Shown here piece by piece: positions 10,012 through 18,218 of a DNA stretch of 64,000 nt; positions within the stretch are counted from its first letter, which is position 1, and the number at the start of each line of letters is the position of its first letter. The position numbers and the translations under genes were made by a program. Under the pieces are notes generated by a model. The model was not told where the DNA came from. It did no database searches and was given only the letters and a program-made list of their open reading frames with translations. Origin of the DNA: Kutzneria buriramensis (GTDB taxonomy: Bacteria > Actinomycetota > Actinomycetes > Mycobacteriales > Pseudonocardiaceae); NCBI RefSeq assembly GCF_003387475.1, contig NZ_QUNO01000001.1, forward strand, positions 124,001 through 188,000, in the 5' to 3' direction.

Positions 10012-10895
10012 GTCTGCACCGTCCACTCGGAACGCTGTCGGACGGCGAGGACCCGGTTCGGCTGACGCCCGAAGGCGCAGGCTGGTCGTGGACCGGCCTG
10101 CGGGTGCTGCTGTTGCACCCCGGCACCTCGCGCGTGATCGAGACCGGCGAGTTCGAGGCGTTCGTGCTGCCGCTGTCCGGCGGCTGCGTGGTCGAGGTCG
10201 ACGGTCAGCGGTTCGAGCTGACGGGCCGGGACTCGGTGTTCACGCGGGTCACCGACTTCGCCTACGTGCCAAGGGATGCCACCGTCACACTGTCCACGCA
10301 CGATGGTGTGGAGGTGGCGCTGCCGATGGCCCGTTGCACCCGCCGGCTGGACCCCAGGTACGGGCCGGCCGAGGATGTGCCGGTCGAGGTGCGCGGCGCG
10401 GGCAACGCCACCCGGCAGGTCACCAACTTCGGCGTGCCGGGCGTGTGGGACCACGCCGACAAGCTCAACGCCTGCGAGTTGATCACGCCCGACGGCAACT
10501 GGTCGTCGTATCCGCCGCACAAGCACGACGAGGCGACCGAGTGCGAGGTCCTCAACGAGGAGATCTACTACTTCCGGATCGCCGGCCGGGACGGGGTGAA
10601 CACCTCCCGCGACGGCTTCGGGCTGCACCGCACGTACACCGCCGATGGTGAGATCGACGAGGACGTGGCCGTCCGCGACGGCGACGTCTTCCTTATCCCG
10701 CGCGGGTATCACGGGCCGTGCGTGGCCGCTCCGGGCTACCCGATGTACTACCTGAACGTGCTGGCCGGGCCGGCCGACGACCGGTCGATGGCGTTCTGCG
10801 ACGACCCGGCTCACGGCTGGGTGCGCGACACCTGGGCGACGACGCCGCTGGACCCCCGCTGTCCGGTAACCAACGCGAAGGGACGCGTGCGATGA
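10008..10895 (+). CDS. iolB: 5-deoxy-glucuronate isomerase
   Basis: 295 aa from GTG 10008, overlapping the previous stop. It isomerises 5-deoxy-D-glucuronate (from IolD) to 2-deoxy-5-keto-gluconate. The double cupin fold is visible, with the metal-binding set SSYPPHKHDE followed by a conserved Glu in EEIYYFRI and a late His in PRGYHGPCVAAPGYPMYY. Its stop overlaps the iolD ATG. Assignment is unambiguous by motif and position. Confidence 0.95.
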   Translation: MSLHRPLGTLSDGEDPVRLTPEGAGWSWTGLRVLLLHPGTSRVIETGEFEAFVLPLSGGCVVEVDGQRFELTGRDSVFTRVTDFAYVPRDATVTLSTHDGVEVALPMARCTRRLDPRYGPAEDVPVEVRGAGNATRQVTNFGVPGVWDHADKLNACELITPDGNWSSYPPHKHDEATECEVLNEEIYYFRIAGRDGVNTSRDGFGLHRTYTADGEIDEDVAVRDGDVFLIPRGYHGPCVAAPGYPMYYLNVLAGPADDRSMAFCDDPAHGWVRDTWATTPLDPRCPVTNAKGRVR

Positions 10896-12742
10896 GGCTG
10901 ACCACCGCCCAGGCCCTGGTCCGCTGGCTGATCGCCCAGCGGACGGAGCTCTTCGACGGCACCGAGGCGCCGCTGTTCCCCGGCGTGTACGCGATCTTCG
11001 GCCATGGCAACGTGCTCGGGCTGGGCACCGCCCTGGAGGAGCAGCGCGAGCAGATCCCGGTGTGGCGTGGGCACAACGAGCAGGGCATGGCGCTGGCCGC
11101 CGTCGGCTACGCCAAGGCCACGCACCGCCGGCAGGTCGGCGTCGCCACCACGTCCATCGGCCCCGGCGCCCTGAACCTGGTGACCGCCGCCGGCGTCGCG
11201 CACGCCAACCGGCTGCCGCTGCTCCTGCTGCCCGGCGACACCTTCACCAGCCGCGCCCCCGACCCCGTGCTCCAGCAGATCGAGCCGTTCCACGACGGCA
11301 CCGCCAGCGTCAACGACGCGTTCCGGGCGGTGAGCCGGTACTTCGACCGCGTCACCCGGCCGGAACAGCTGATCGCCACGCTGCCGCAGGTCGCCCGCGT
11401 GCTCACCGATCCTGCCGACTGCGGGCCGGTCACATTGGCGCTGCCCCAGGACGTGCAGGCCGAGGCCTACGACTTCCCGGACGCGCTGTTCGAGCCGGTG
11501 CTGCACCGCATCCAGCGCCCCCGCGCCGACGCCCGCGCGCTGGGCGAGGCCGCGTCCGTGCTACGGAACGCCGAGCGGCCGCTGCTGGTGCTCGGCGGCG
11601 GCGTGCGCTACTCCGGCGCCGGGGCGCAGGCCATCGCCTTCGCTGAGCGCTTCGGGCTGCCGATCACCGAGACCACCGCCGGCCGGACCCTGGTCACCCA
11701 CGACCACCGCCTGCACGCCGGGCCGCTCGGCATCACCGGGTCGTCCTCCGGCAACGAGCTCGCCGCCGAGGCCGATGTGGTGCTGGCCGTCGGGACCCGG
11801 CTCCAGGACTTCACCACCGCCTCCTGGACCGTGTTCTCCCCCGACGTCCGCCTGGTCAGCCTGAACGCCGCCCGCTTCGACGCCGTCAAGCACGGAGGCG
11901 TAGCGGTCGTCGGTGACGCGCTGGCCGGGCTCGCCGACCTGGAGCCGTTGCTCGACTCGTGGTCGGTGCCGGCCGTGTGGACCGCCCGTGCCGTGACCGC
12001 TCGCGCCGGCTGGGACTCCCACGTCGACAAGCTCCGCTCCCCGTCCTCGGAGCTGACCTACGCCCAGGTCGTCGGCATGGTCAACGACGCGTCCGGGCCC
12101 TCCGACTACGTCATGACGGCCTCCGGCGGGCTGCCCGGCGAGCTCATCGGCGGCTGGCGGTCGTCCGGGCCGGCGACGATGGACGTCGAATACGGCTTCT
12201 CCTGCATGGGTTACGAGATCGCCGGCGCATGGGGTGCCGCAATGGCCCGTGAGGACGGCGTCGTCACCACTCTTCTGGGCGACGGGTCATACCTGATGCT
12301 CAACTCCGAGCTGTTCAGCGCCGCCTTTGCCGGTCACGGTTTCGTGGCAGTCGTCTGCGACAACGACGGCTATGCGGTGATTCACCGCCTCCAGACCGGG
12401 CAGGGCGCCGCCGGCTACAACAACATGTACGCCGACTGCCGCTCATCTTTGCGCACACCCCCGCGCGTGGATTTCGCCGCCCACGCCGCGGCCCTTGGCT
12501 GCGAGGTATTCGCCGCCGACGGGAGTTCGTTCCCGGCCCAGTACGCCGCCGCCAAAGACGCCGCCGGGCAGGGCAAGGTCGCCGTGGTGACCGTGCAGAC
12601 CCATCCGTCGTCCTGGACCGAGGCCGGCGCGTGGTGGGAGGTCGGCGTTCCCCAGACGTCGCATCGGCCCGAGGTGCTGGCCGCCCGCGCCGAACTGGAC
12701 GAAGCGAAGGCGAAGCAGATCCGCTACCTGCACCAGCAATAG
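10892..12742 (+). CDS. iolD: 3D-(3,5/4)-trihydroxycyclohexane-1,2-dione hydrolase (ThDP-dependent)
   Basis: 616 aa. It opens the inositol ring to 5-deoxy-glucuronate. Three-domain ThDP enzyme: N-terminal Pyr domain with catalytic Glu in WRGHNEQGMA (about residue 60), central domain, and C-terminal PP domain with the thiamine-diphosphate/Mg motif GDGSYLMLNSEL. It is the last gene of the operon, overlapping iolB by ATGA and followed 12 bp later by a hairpin terminator. Only the inositol context separates it from other acetolactate-synthase relatives, but length and motifs fit IolD fully. Confidence 0.95.
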   Translation: MRLTTAQALVRWLIAQRTELFDGTEAPLFPGVYAIFGHGNVLGLGTALEEQREQIPVWRGHNEQGMALAAVGYAKATHRRQVGVATTSIGPGALNLVTAAGVAHANRLPLLLLPGDTFTSRAPDPVLQQIEPFHDGTASVNDAFRAVSRYFDRVTRPEQLIATLPQVARVLTDPADCGPVTLALPQDVQAEAYDFPDALFEPVLHRIQRPRADARALGEAASVLRNAERPLLVLGGGVRYSGAGAQAIAFAERFGLPITETTAGRTLVTHDHRLHAGPLGITGSSSGNELAAEADVVLAVGTRLQDFTTASWTVFSPDVRLVSLNAARFDAVKHGGVAVVGDALAGLADLEPLLDSWSVPAVWTARAVTARAGWDSHVDKLRSPSSELTYAQVVGMVNDASGPSDYVMTASGGLPGELIGGWRSSGPATMDVEYGFSCMGYEIAGAWGAAMAREDGVVTTLLGDGSYLMLNSELFSAAFAGHGFVAVVCDNDGYAVIHRLQTGQGAAGYNNMYADCRSSLRTPPRVDFAAHAAALGCEVFAADGSSFPAQYAAAKDAAGQGKVAVVTVQTHPSSWTEAGAWWEVGVPQTSHRPEVLAARAELDEAKAKQIRYLHQQ

Positions 12743-12754
12743 CGCCTCGTTGTT

Positions 12755-12793
12755 CGCACATCACCCGACCGTTACCCGTTCGGGTGGTGTGCG
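12755..12793 (+). terminator. Terminator of the iol operon
   Basis: Inverted repeat with 14-base arms (CGCACATCACCCGA at 12755-12768, TCGGGTGGTGTGCG at 12780-12793), one wobble mismatch and an 11-base loop. It begins 12 bp after the iolD stop. No clear T-tract, as often in high-GC actinobacteria. Confidence 0.7.
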
Positions 12794-12839
12794 CTGCCCG
12801 AGCGGGCCCGCCGAACGGGCGACGGAGATCAACTGCGGC

Positions 12840-12845
12840 TATCGT
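12840..12845 (+). promoter_or_regulatory. Possible leaderless -10 box (TATCGT)
   Basis: TATCGT ends 8 bases before ATG 12854, the spacing seen for several leaderless genes in this window. No -35 match. Confidence 0.35.
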
Positions 12846-12853
12846 CGGGCGCG

Positions 12854-13270
12854 ATGGACTCGCGCGTGCCGGTGCTCTGCCCGGACCACTTCCCGGACGG
12901 CTTCCGCCGCATGGTCGAGGACATCGTCGACGACGTCGCTGCGGGGCTGCCCGCGGTGCGTCCGGAGCTGCGGATCGAGGTCGGCGACCCGACCGGCCGC
13001 CCGCTGCTGACCTTCACGGTCTGGTTCGACTTCGTCCGGCGCACGGCCTTCGGCCTGCCGGTGCGCATGCTCCAGGGCAACGTGGAGCAGCTGCGCGGGG
13101 AGCTGGCGGCGCGGCTCCAGGACGCGTTCGTCGAGGAGTACGGCCAGCCGCTGCCGCCGTGTCCGGGGCACCAGCACCCGCTGACGCCGGAGGTGCGTGA
13201 GGTCGCCGTGTGGCTATGCCCGTACGACCCGGGTCACTGGTCCTGCCGGATCGGTGACTACCGGGTATGA
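12854..13270 (+). CDS. Conserved hypothetical protein
   Basis: 138 aa, family not recognised. The C-terminal half has a CPGHQHPL segment and later WLCPYDPGHWSCRIGDY, giving spaced Cys/His residues that could bind metal (inference). The N-terminal half is amphipathic and acidic. It stands alone between the iol terminator and a bidirectional terminator, with a possible leaderless promoter. No signal peptide or membrane segment. Confidence 0.65.
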   Translation: MDSRVPVLCPDHFPDGFRRMVEDIVDDVAAGLPAVRPELRIEVGDPTGRPLLTFTVWFDFVRRTAFGLPVRMLQGNVEQLRGELAARLQDAFVEEYGQPLPPCPGHQHPLTPEVREVAVWLCPYDPGHWSCRIGDYRV

Positions 13271-13284
13271 GCACAGCCAAAAGG

Positions 13285-13322
13285 GAGGGCTGAGCCGCCG
13301 GATGCCCGGCAGCTCAACCCTC
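13285..13322. terminator. Bidirectional terminator
   Basis: Imperfect long hairpin between convergent genes: arms GAGGGCTGAGC and GCTCAACCCTC enclose an inner GCCGG/CCGGC stem. An A-run (279-282 of this kb) on the left would give a U-run for minus-strand transcripts. Confidence 0.65.
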
Positions 13323-13339
13323 GCCACGTCGCAGACGCG

Positions 13340-13531
13340 TCAACGACGGTATTCGTCGTCGTCGTAATCGTCGTACGGGTCTTCCGTGTGCTCATCGTCC
13401 GGCGGACCCACAGTGGACTGTCCCGAGCCCGACAGCTCACGCTGAAGGGCGTCGAAGTCCGTGTTGTGGGAGCTGTACTTGAGCTCTCGGGCCACCTTCG
13501 TTTGCTTGGCCTTCGCTCGGCCGCGCCCCAT
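13340..13531 (-). CDS. DUF3073 family protein
   Basis: 63 aa. Start chosen at ATG 13531 because GAGGGGG lies upstream and the protein then begins with the family signature MGRGRAKAKQTKVARELKY. A basic N-terminus, a central DFDALQREL motif and a very acidic Asp/Glu/Tyr-rich tail (DDYDDDEYRR) follow. Conserved small actinobacterial protein with no known function; the basic head and acidic tail would suit nucleic-acid or protein binding (inference). Confidence 0.88.
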   Translation of the reverse strand: MGRGRAKAKQTKVARELKYSSHNTDFDALQRELSGSGQSTVGPPDDEHTEDPYDDYDDDEYRR

Positions 13532-13715
13532 GGCTCGACCCCCTCGCACAGGGACGGGGGCGGCCGGGGGATCGGCGGCCCCACTCGTCACGACAACTGG
13601 TTCCTGGTAACTACCGTACCGTGTCGATGGGGTTCGATGCGACGCGGCTTGCTTGTGGACCGCGCGACACCTCGCCGACGCCCGGTCGGGCCGCCGGTCG
13701 TGGCACGATTCGGGG

Positions 13716-14609
13716 GTGCCCCGCCCGTTCTCCGCTTACCTGCGAGTGTACGAACCGTTGTCGGCCTTCGACGCTCCGTTGGCCGCCCGGTTGCGCCAGG
13801 CCGTCGACGACGGCCCGCTGAGCCGGGCGGACGCCGGCGACCGCGAGCGGGAATTGTGGCTCCGGTCACAGCTGGCGACGCCGCCGCGGCTGCTGCCGGG
13901 CGAGCTCTCCGACGGCCGCCCCGCGCCCAACGCGCCGCTGGACGTGATGGTGCTGGACCCGGCCGAGGTGCCGACCAGCGACAGCGCCACCGTGGGCCCC
14001 GGACCGCTGGTCTGCCCGCTGGACGTGCGCGCCCGCTCGGCGGCGGCGCTGGCCGGCTTCCTGAGCACGTCGTCGGGCGTGTTGAAGGCGGCCGCCCTGA
14101 CCATCCCGGCCGACATCGCCCGGACCAGGGCGGGCGCGGTGATGGCGGAGCTGGCCGGCGGCGCGGTGCATGTGGTGTCGACCACGTGGACGGTGCCGCT
14201 GCCCTGGTTCTCCCTGGTCGACCCGGAGAGCCGGCACATCATCCTGGCGCCCCGCGAGCACGGCGAGCGGCAGGTGGCCTGGCGGATCGCGATGGCCGAC
14301 GCCCGCCGCCGGGTGGCCCGGGCGCACTCCGTCGTGCGGGAGTCCCTCGGCGACAACGGCCCGGCCCGGGTGCTCAAGGACACCGGCCGCTGGCTGGAGC
14401 ACTTCCACCCGCACTCGGCGGTCGAGCTGGACTACGGCGGCCTGGTGCAGCTGCTGGACGACCAGGTGCTGCTGGAGGACACCTCGGCCCAGGACGTGCA
14501 CGCGATCGTGGACGCGATGGAGGCCGGCAACGCCGACGAGGTCGCCTCCCGCTACGAGCAGCTCCGCGACTTCTGGGGCGAGCTGGCCGGCAAGGAACGG
14601 CTCGGTTGA
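13716..14609 (+). CDS. Conserved hypothetical protein
   Basis: 297 aa from GTG 13716 (MPRPFSAYLRVYEPL...). This start avoids an upstream extension rich in Arg/Trp, and a CACGAT box lies 6 bases before the GTG, a weak leaderless-type -10. The protein looks soluble, with a conserved-looking central VHVVSTTWTVPLPWFSLVDPE segment and a helical C-terminus. I do not recognise the family. It converges with the rsiG-like gene across a long hairpin element. Confidence 0.65.
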   Translation: MPRPFSAYLRVYEPLSAFDAPLAARLRQAVDDGPLSRADAGDRERELWLRSQLATPPRLLPGELSDGRPAPNAPLDVMVLDPAEVPTSDSATVGPGPLVCPLDVRARSAAALAGFLSTSSGVLKAAALTIPADIARTRAGAVMAELAGGAVHVVSTTWTVPLPWFSLVDPESRHIILAPREHGERQVAWRIAMADARRRVARAHSVVRESLGDNGPARVLKDTGRWLEHFHPHSAVELDYGGLVQLLDDQVLLEDTSAQDVHAIVDAMEAGNADEVASRYEQLRDFWGELAGKERLG

Positions 14610-14656
14610 TTGCGTGTTTTTGGCGCTCGCTCCGCTCGCGCGGCTCGGCCCCTTGT

Positions 14657-14779
14657 AAGCCGACGCCTCGCCCTTGCTGGATTTCGATCGGCCACATCGG
14701 CTCGAGCGGTGGGTGCGTGTGTGGTGGCCGATCGAAATCCAGCAACCGTGCGAAGCGCCGGCGGGGCCTCGCACGGTTG
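14657..14779. repeat. Long intergenic hairpin element, copy A
   Basis: Between convergent genes. A perfect 22-bp inverted repeat (14674-14695 and 14724-14745; inner bases read GGATTTCGATCGGCCAC) with a 28-base loop is followed by a second perfect 11-bp hairpin (CAACCGTGCGA 14743-14753, TCGCACGGTTG 14769-14779). Upstream is the 12-mer AAGCCGACGCCT at 14657, 18 bases before the arm. It resembles copy B at 19074-19193. It probably acts as a bidirectional terminator. Confidence 0.7.
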
Positions 14780-14784
14780 GGTGA

Positions 14785-15354
14785 CTACTCCGCTTCTCGG
14801 GGGGCGCGCTCGTTGGCCAGCAGCTCGTCGACGGAGGCGCTGCCGCGCTGGTAGCGGCCGGCGATCTCGGCGTTGAGCTTGTCCATCACGATCTGCACCT
14901 CGCGCCGCCGCGCCGACACCGAGGCCTCCTCGGCGGCGAACGCCTGCCGGGCCTGGTCCAGCTTGTCGTCGGACAGCGAGGCGACGTCGGACAGGTCCAC
15001 GTCGGAGACGAGCGCCTCGACGTGCCGGCGGTGCGCCTCGGCGCGGGACGGCTCCAGGGTCTGGTACCGGCCCAGGCCGGTGGCCGGCCCGACGGCGTTC
15101 TCGGACAGGATCGAGACCAGGCGGTCGACCACGGAGGCGCCGCCGCCCTCGACTCTGCGCTGCTGTTCCGCCTTCACGATGTCGATACGGGCGTGTAGCA
15201 GCCGGCGCAGGTAGGACAGGTCGGTCTCCTCCTGCGCCGCCTCGTCGCGCAGCGCGCGGACCTCATCGAGCGGGCGCTGTTCGACACCGGCCGTGTAGTC
15301 CGGCGCGAGCACCCGGTCGATGCGCCGCCGCCCGCCAGGACGGACCTCGATCAC
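14785..15354 (-). CDS. rsiG: RsiG-like c-di-GMP-binding anti-sigma factor (AmfC-type)
   Basis: 189 aa from GTG 15354 (weak AGGATGG upstream; an earlier in-frame GTG at 15393 is possible but lacks a ribosome site). RsiG binds the sporulation sigma factor WhiG when loaded with c-di-GMP. The diagnostic motif E(X)3S(X)2R(X)3Q(X)3D occurs twice: exactly at E143-S147-R150-Q154-D158, and at E43-S47-R50-H54-D58 with His replacing Gln. Both lie in long helices separated by a linker, as expected for the antiparallel coiled coil. It follows the BKACE gene closely. Identification rests on motif spacing and the LSYLRRLLHARID segment. Confidence 0.85.
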   Translation of the reverse strand: MIEVRPGGRRRIDRVLAPDYTAGVEQRPLDEVRALRDEAAQEETDLSYLRRLLHARIDIVKAEQQRRVEGGGASVVDRLVSILSENAVGPATGLGRYQTLEPSRAEAHRRHVEALVSDVDLSDVASLSDDKLDQARQAFAAEEASVSARRREVQIVMDKLNAEIAGRYQRGSASVDELLANERAPREAE

Positions 15355-15406
15355 ACCGCCATCCTGAAGCACGTGGGCGTCACCCGCCAACACCTGGGAG
15401 TCGGTT

Positions 15407-16261
15407 TCAACCGGACCGTTGCACTCCGAGGACCTTGCGGACCTCGTCGGGGGTCAGCGGCGGCCGCTGGGCGATCCGGGCCAGGCCACTGGCCCTGGCC
15501 ACCAGCTGGGCGTTGTCCCGGACCCGCTCGCCGCGGGCGTAGGAGATGGTGTCCTCCATGCCGACGCGCAGGTGCCCACCCGCGGACAGCGCCGCGAACA
15601 TCACCGGTATGGAGGAGCGGCCGACGCCGGTCGCGGAGAAGGTGGCGCCCTCGGGGATGGCCCGCAGCGCGGCGGCGAGCGTCTCGGTGTCGCCGGGCAT
15701 GCCGCCGGGCACGCCCATCACCAGGTCGACGTGCACGTGCCCGCCGGCGGGCAGGCCGTGCTGGTCGAGCAGCCGGCGCAGGCTGGTCAGCTGGCCCAGG
15801 TCGAAGATCTCGTACTCGGGCACGATGCCGCGGTCCTGCATCCGCTTGTGCAGCTCGACGATGAACTCCCAGCGGTTCATGAACACGTCGTCGCCGAAGT
15901 TGACCGTGCCCATCGTGCAGGACGCCGAGTCGGGCCCGGCCTCCAGCACGCGCAGCCGGTTCTCCTCCGGGTCGGTGACCGCGCCGCCGGTGGACAGCTG
16001 CACCACCAGGTCGGTCTCCGCGCGCAGCGCGGACACGGTGGCCTTGAGCAGGCCGAGGTCCAGGGTGGGCTTGGTGTCCGTGCCGCGGATGTGCACGTGG
16101 ATCATCGAGGCGCCCACGCGCTCGCAGTCCTTGGCCGTGCTGACCAGCTCGTCCAGGGTGACCGGGAGGTTGGGCACGTCCGCCTTGGCGTGTTCGGCGC
16201 CGGTCGGGGCAACGGTGATGAGGGTGCCGTGCGAACCGGGTCGCGGTGTCGACGCTGACAT
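15407..16261 (-). CDS. BKACE family beta-keto acid cleavage enzyme (DUF849)
   Basis: 284 aa. Start at ATG 16261, which places the family N-terminus (LITVAPTGAE) correctly and has GAGGA upstream; the longer open frame reads through low-complexity sequence. Members are Zn-dependent TIM barrels that condense beta-keto acids with acetyl-CoA. Zn ligands are expected in IHVHIRG (HVH) and the Glu of EYEIFDLGQL. The substrate is unknown; neighbours (rsiG, ygfZ) give no pathway hint. Confidence 0.88.
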   Translation of the reverse strand: MSASTPRPGSHGTLITVAPTGAEHAKADVPNLPVTLDELVSTAKDCERVGASMIHVHIRGTDTKPTLDLGLLKATVSALRAETDLVVQLSTGGAVTDPEENRLRVLEAGPDSASCTMGTVNFGDDVFMNRWEFIVELHKRMQDRGIVPEYEIFDLGQLTSLRRLLDQHGLPAGGHVHVDLVMGVPGGMPGDTETLAAALRAIPEGATFSATGVGRSSIPVMFAALSAGGHLRVGMEDTISYARGERVRDNAQLVARASGLARIAQRPPLTPDEVRKVLGVQRSG

Positions 16262-16658
16262 GCCGCCGATCCTCGCACGGGTGACCCCGCCGTGAGGCGG
16301 GAGCCACCTGTGATCTCGTCGTCGGCCCCGACCGCAGGTGACCCGAGTGCGCCGAGCAGTTGGCGTTGAACTGGTTGGCCGGGCTGATCCACCAGTTGCA
16401 GCACGGCGAGGTATTCCCTCCCCAAAGGTGGATGTGGGCGTCGGATTTCGTTGTGCGATTCGACGCGGCGACAACTACGCCGCCGGTTCCGGTGGGGTGT
16501 CGGCGTTCGGAATACCCTCGCTTCGGCGGTCGCCCGGAATGCCTGTTCCTCGCATTTTCGGGACGCGCTCGAATTGTCGGTCGACGGCTGCGGCAATCGA
16601 TCGAGGAACCCGGCGGCTCCCAGCCGTCCGGCAGCCTCGCGGTGTTCGTGGACCTGCC
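16262..16658. other. 400-bp intergenic stretch, no gene supported
   Basis: Contains a small CCCGCC/GGCGGG hairpin near 16290 and CACCTG...CAGGTG arms near 16306-16340. GC content drops after about 16430. A 100-codon plus-strand frame (16360-16662) starts with plausible residues (ALNWLAGLIHQLQHGE) but then loses the codon bias and runs into ygfZ. It may be a decayed gene; nothing firm is seen. Confidence 0.3.
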
Positions 16659-17660
16659 CTAGCGGCCCAGATTGCGGACGGCCTCGCGGCCGAGCGCCGC
16701 GTTGTCCGGCGGCACCGAATCCGGGTCGATGGAGGCGGCGACCGACTCCTCGCCGGTGACCAGCTGGGCGTCCAGCGGCACCGACCGCTTGATCAACGCC
16801 AGCGCGATCGGCCCCAGCTCGTGGTGCCGGACCGCGGTCCCGATCCGGCCGACGACCTTGCCGTCCAGCAGCACCGGGTCGCCGGTCTCGGGCAGCGCGT
16901 CCAGCGAGCCGTCCAGGTGCAGCAGCAGCATCCGGCGCGGCGGCCGGCCCACGTTCTCGACCTTGGAGACGGTCTCCTGGCCGCGGTAGCAGCCCTTGTT
17001 GAGGTGCACGGCGGTGCCGATCCAGCGCACTTCGTGCGGGATCGTGCGGTCGTCGGTGTCCACGCCCAGGCGCGGCCGCAGCAGCTCCACCCGCAGCGCC
17101 TCGAACGCCAGCGTGCCGGCCGGCGTCGCGCCGGCCTCCACCAGCCGGGCGAACTCCGCGTCCTTGTCGGCGCGCGATACCAGCAGGTCCGCGCCCCACG
17201 GCATCGGCCGGGTCAGTCCACCGAACGTCACGACCGACGACGTCTGCGGGCCGACCACCGACAGCACGGCCTTCTCGGCGGTGGCGTCCCGGGGCTCGAC
17301 CTTGGACCAGAACTTCATCGACTCCAGGTAGGCCAGCAGCGCCTTGCCGGTGCCCGGCTCCACGTCCAGCCAGGCCGTGCCCTCGAACTCGGTGAGCACG
17401 GCGTGGTGCTCGACCCGGCCCTGCACGTCCAGCACCAGCAGCTCGGTCGACTCGCCGTCGCGCAGGTTGAGCACGTGCTGGCTGGTCAGGTTGTGCAGCC
17501 AGGTCAGCCGGTCCTCGCCGGGCACGGCGATGACCTCACGGTTGGAGCGGTCCACCACCGCCACCGAGCGCGTGGCGGCGCGCTGCTCGGCGAAGGGGTC
17601 GCCGTAGTGCCACGGCACCCCGACGTCGAGCGAGCCGTCGGGGGCGTCGATGGCAGTCAC
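16659..17660 (-). CDS. ygfZ: YgfZ/GcvT-like folate-binding protein
   Basis: 333 aa. It carries the YgfZ signature KGCYRGQE (about residues 218-225), whose Cys is needed for tetrahydrofolate-dependent repair or assembly of Fe-S clusters. The N-terminal GcvT-like fold is seen in VAVVDRSNREVIAVPGEDRLTWLHNLTSQ. GTG 17660 has AGGAGG only 4 bases upstream, slightly short. It lies 67 bp after the fur gene on the same strand and may be co-transcribed. Confidence 0.93.
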   Translation of the reverse strand: MTAIDAPDGSLDVGVPWHYGDPFAEQRAATRSVAVVDRSNREVIAVPGEDRLTWLHNLTSQHVLNLRDGESTELLVLDVQGRVEHHAVLTEFEGTAWLDVEPGTGKALLAYLESMKFWSKVEPRDATAEKAVLSVVGPQTSSVVTFGGLTRPMPWGADLLVSRADKDAEFARLVEAGATPAGTLAFEALRVELLRPRLGVDTDDRTIPHEVRWIGTAVHLNKGCYRGQETVSKVENVGRPPRRMLLLHLDGSLDALPETGDPVLLDGKVVGRIGTAVRHHELGPIALALIKRSVPLDAQLVTGEESVAASIDPDSVPPDNAALGREAVRNLGR

Positions 17661-17727
17661 ACGGCCTCCTTCGTCGGCCGCGCGGCTGCGAGCAGTGCTG
17701 TGCTCAATGGTTCGCTCGCAAGCTCGC

Positions 17728-18177
17728 TCACTGGTTCTCCTCTTCGGCTTCGACGCAGTCGCGGCAGGTGCCCGACAGCGCGAGATGGCTGGCGTCCAGC
17801 CGGAAACCCCTGCCCCGTTCGAGTGATCGGGCCAGGTCGTCCAGCAGCTCGCACGGCGCCTCGTCCACCCGGCCGCAGCTGTGGCACACCAGGTGCACGT
17901 GCTCGTGCTGCTCCACGGAGTACGACGGCGCGCCGTGGCCGAGGTGGGTGTGCCGGACCAGGTTCAGCTTCTCCAGCAGCTCCAGGGTCCGGTAGACGGT
18001 GGTGATGTTGACGGTCGGCGTCACCCGCTGCACCCGCTGGCAGATCTGCTCGGGGGTGGCGTGCTCCAGCTCACGCACGGCGTCCAGCACCAGCTGGCGT
18101 TGAGGTGTCATCCGCAGCCCGCGCTCGTGCAGCGTCTGGCGCAGCCGCGCCGCCTCCTCCGGGCTCACGGTCTCCAC
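17728..18177 (-). CDS. Fur-family metalloregulator (Zur/FurB-like)
   Basis: 149 aa. Winged helix at residues about 15-85 (RMTPQRQLVLDAV, TVNITTVYRTLELLEKLNLV), then a dimerisation domain with the HEHVHLVCHSCG metal site and a second CRDC pair near the C-terminus. Two CxxC pairs fit a structural Zn site, as in FurB/Zur. GTG start lies 6 bases after TATCCT, a leaderless promoter facing that of pabC. Which metal it senses cannot be told from sequence. Confidence 0.9.
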   Translation of the reverse strand: METVSPEEAARLRQTLHERGLRMTPQRQLVLDAVRELEHATPEQICQRVQRVTPTVNITTVYRTLELLEKLNLVRHTHLGHGAPSYSVEQHEHVHLVCHSCGRVDEAPCELLDDLARSLERGRGFRLDASHLALSGTCRDCVEAEEENQ

Positions 18178-18183
18178 ACCCCC

Positions 18184-18212
18184 AGGATAGGACGCGACGG
18201 CGTGAGTAGGCT
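18184..18212. promoter_or_regulatory. Overlapping divergent leaderless promoters of fur and pabC
   Basis: Minus strand: TATCCT (18184-18189) then 6 bases then the GTG of the fur gene. Plus strand: TAGGCT (18207-18212) then 6 bases then the ATG of pabC. The two -10 boxes are only 17 bp apart, so each sits where the other's -35 would be. Confidence 0.6.
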
Positions 18213-18218
18213 CGGCCC

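Noticed and set aside
16360-16662. A 100-codon frame in the intergenic gap before ygfZ
   Set aside because: Only the first 18 codons look protein-like; no ribosome site, it loses GC3 bias and overlaps ygfZ's end. Kept only as an unassigned stretch.
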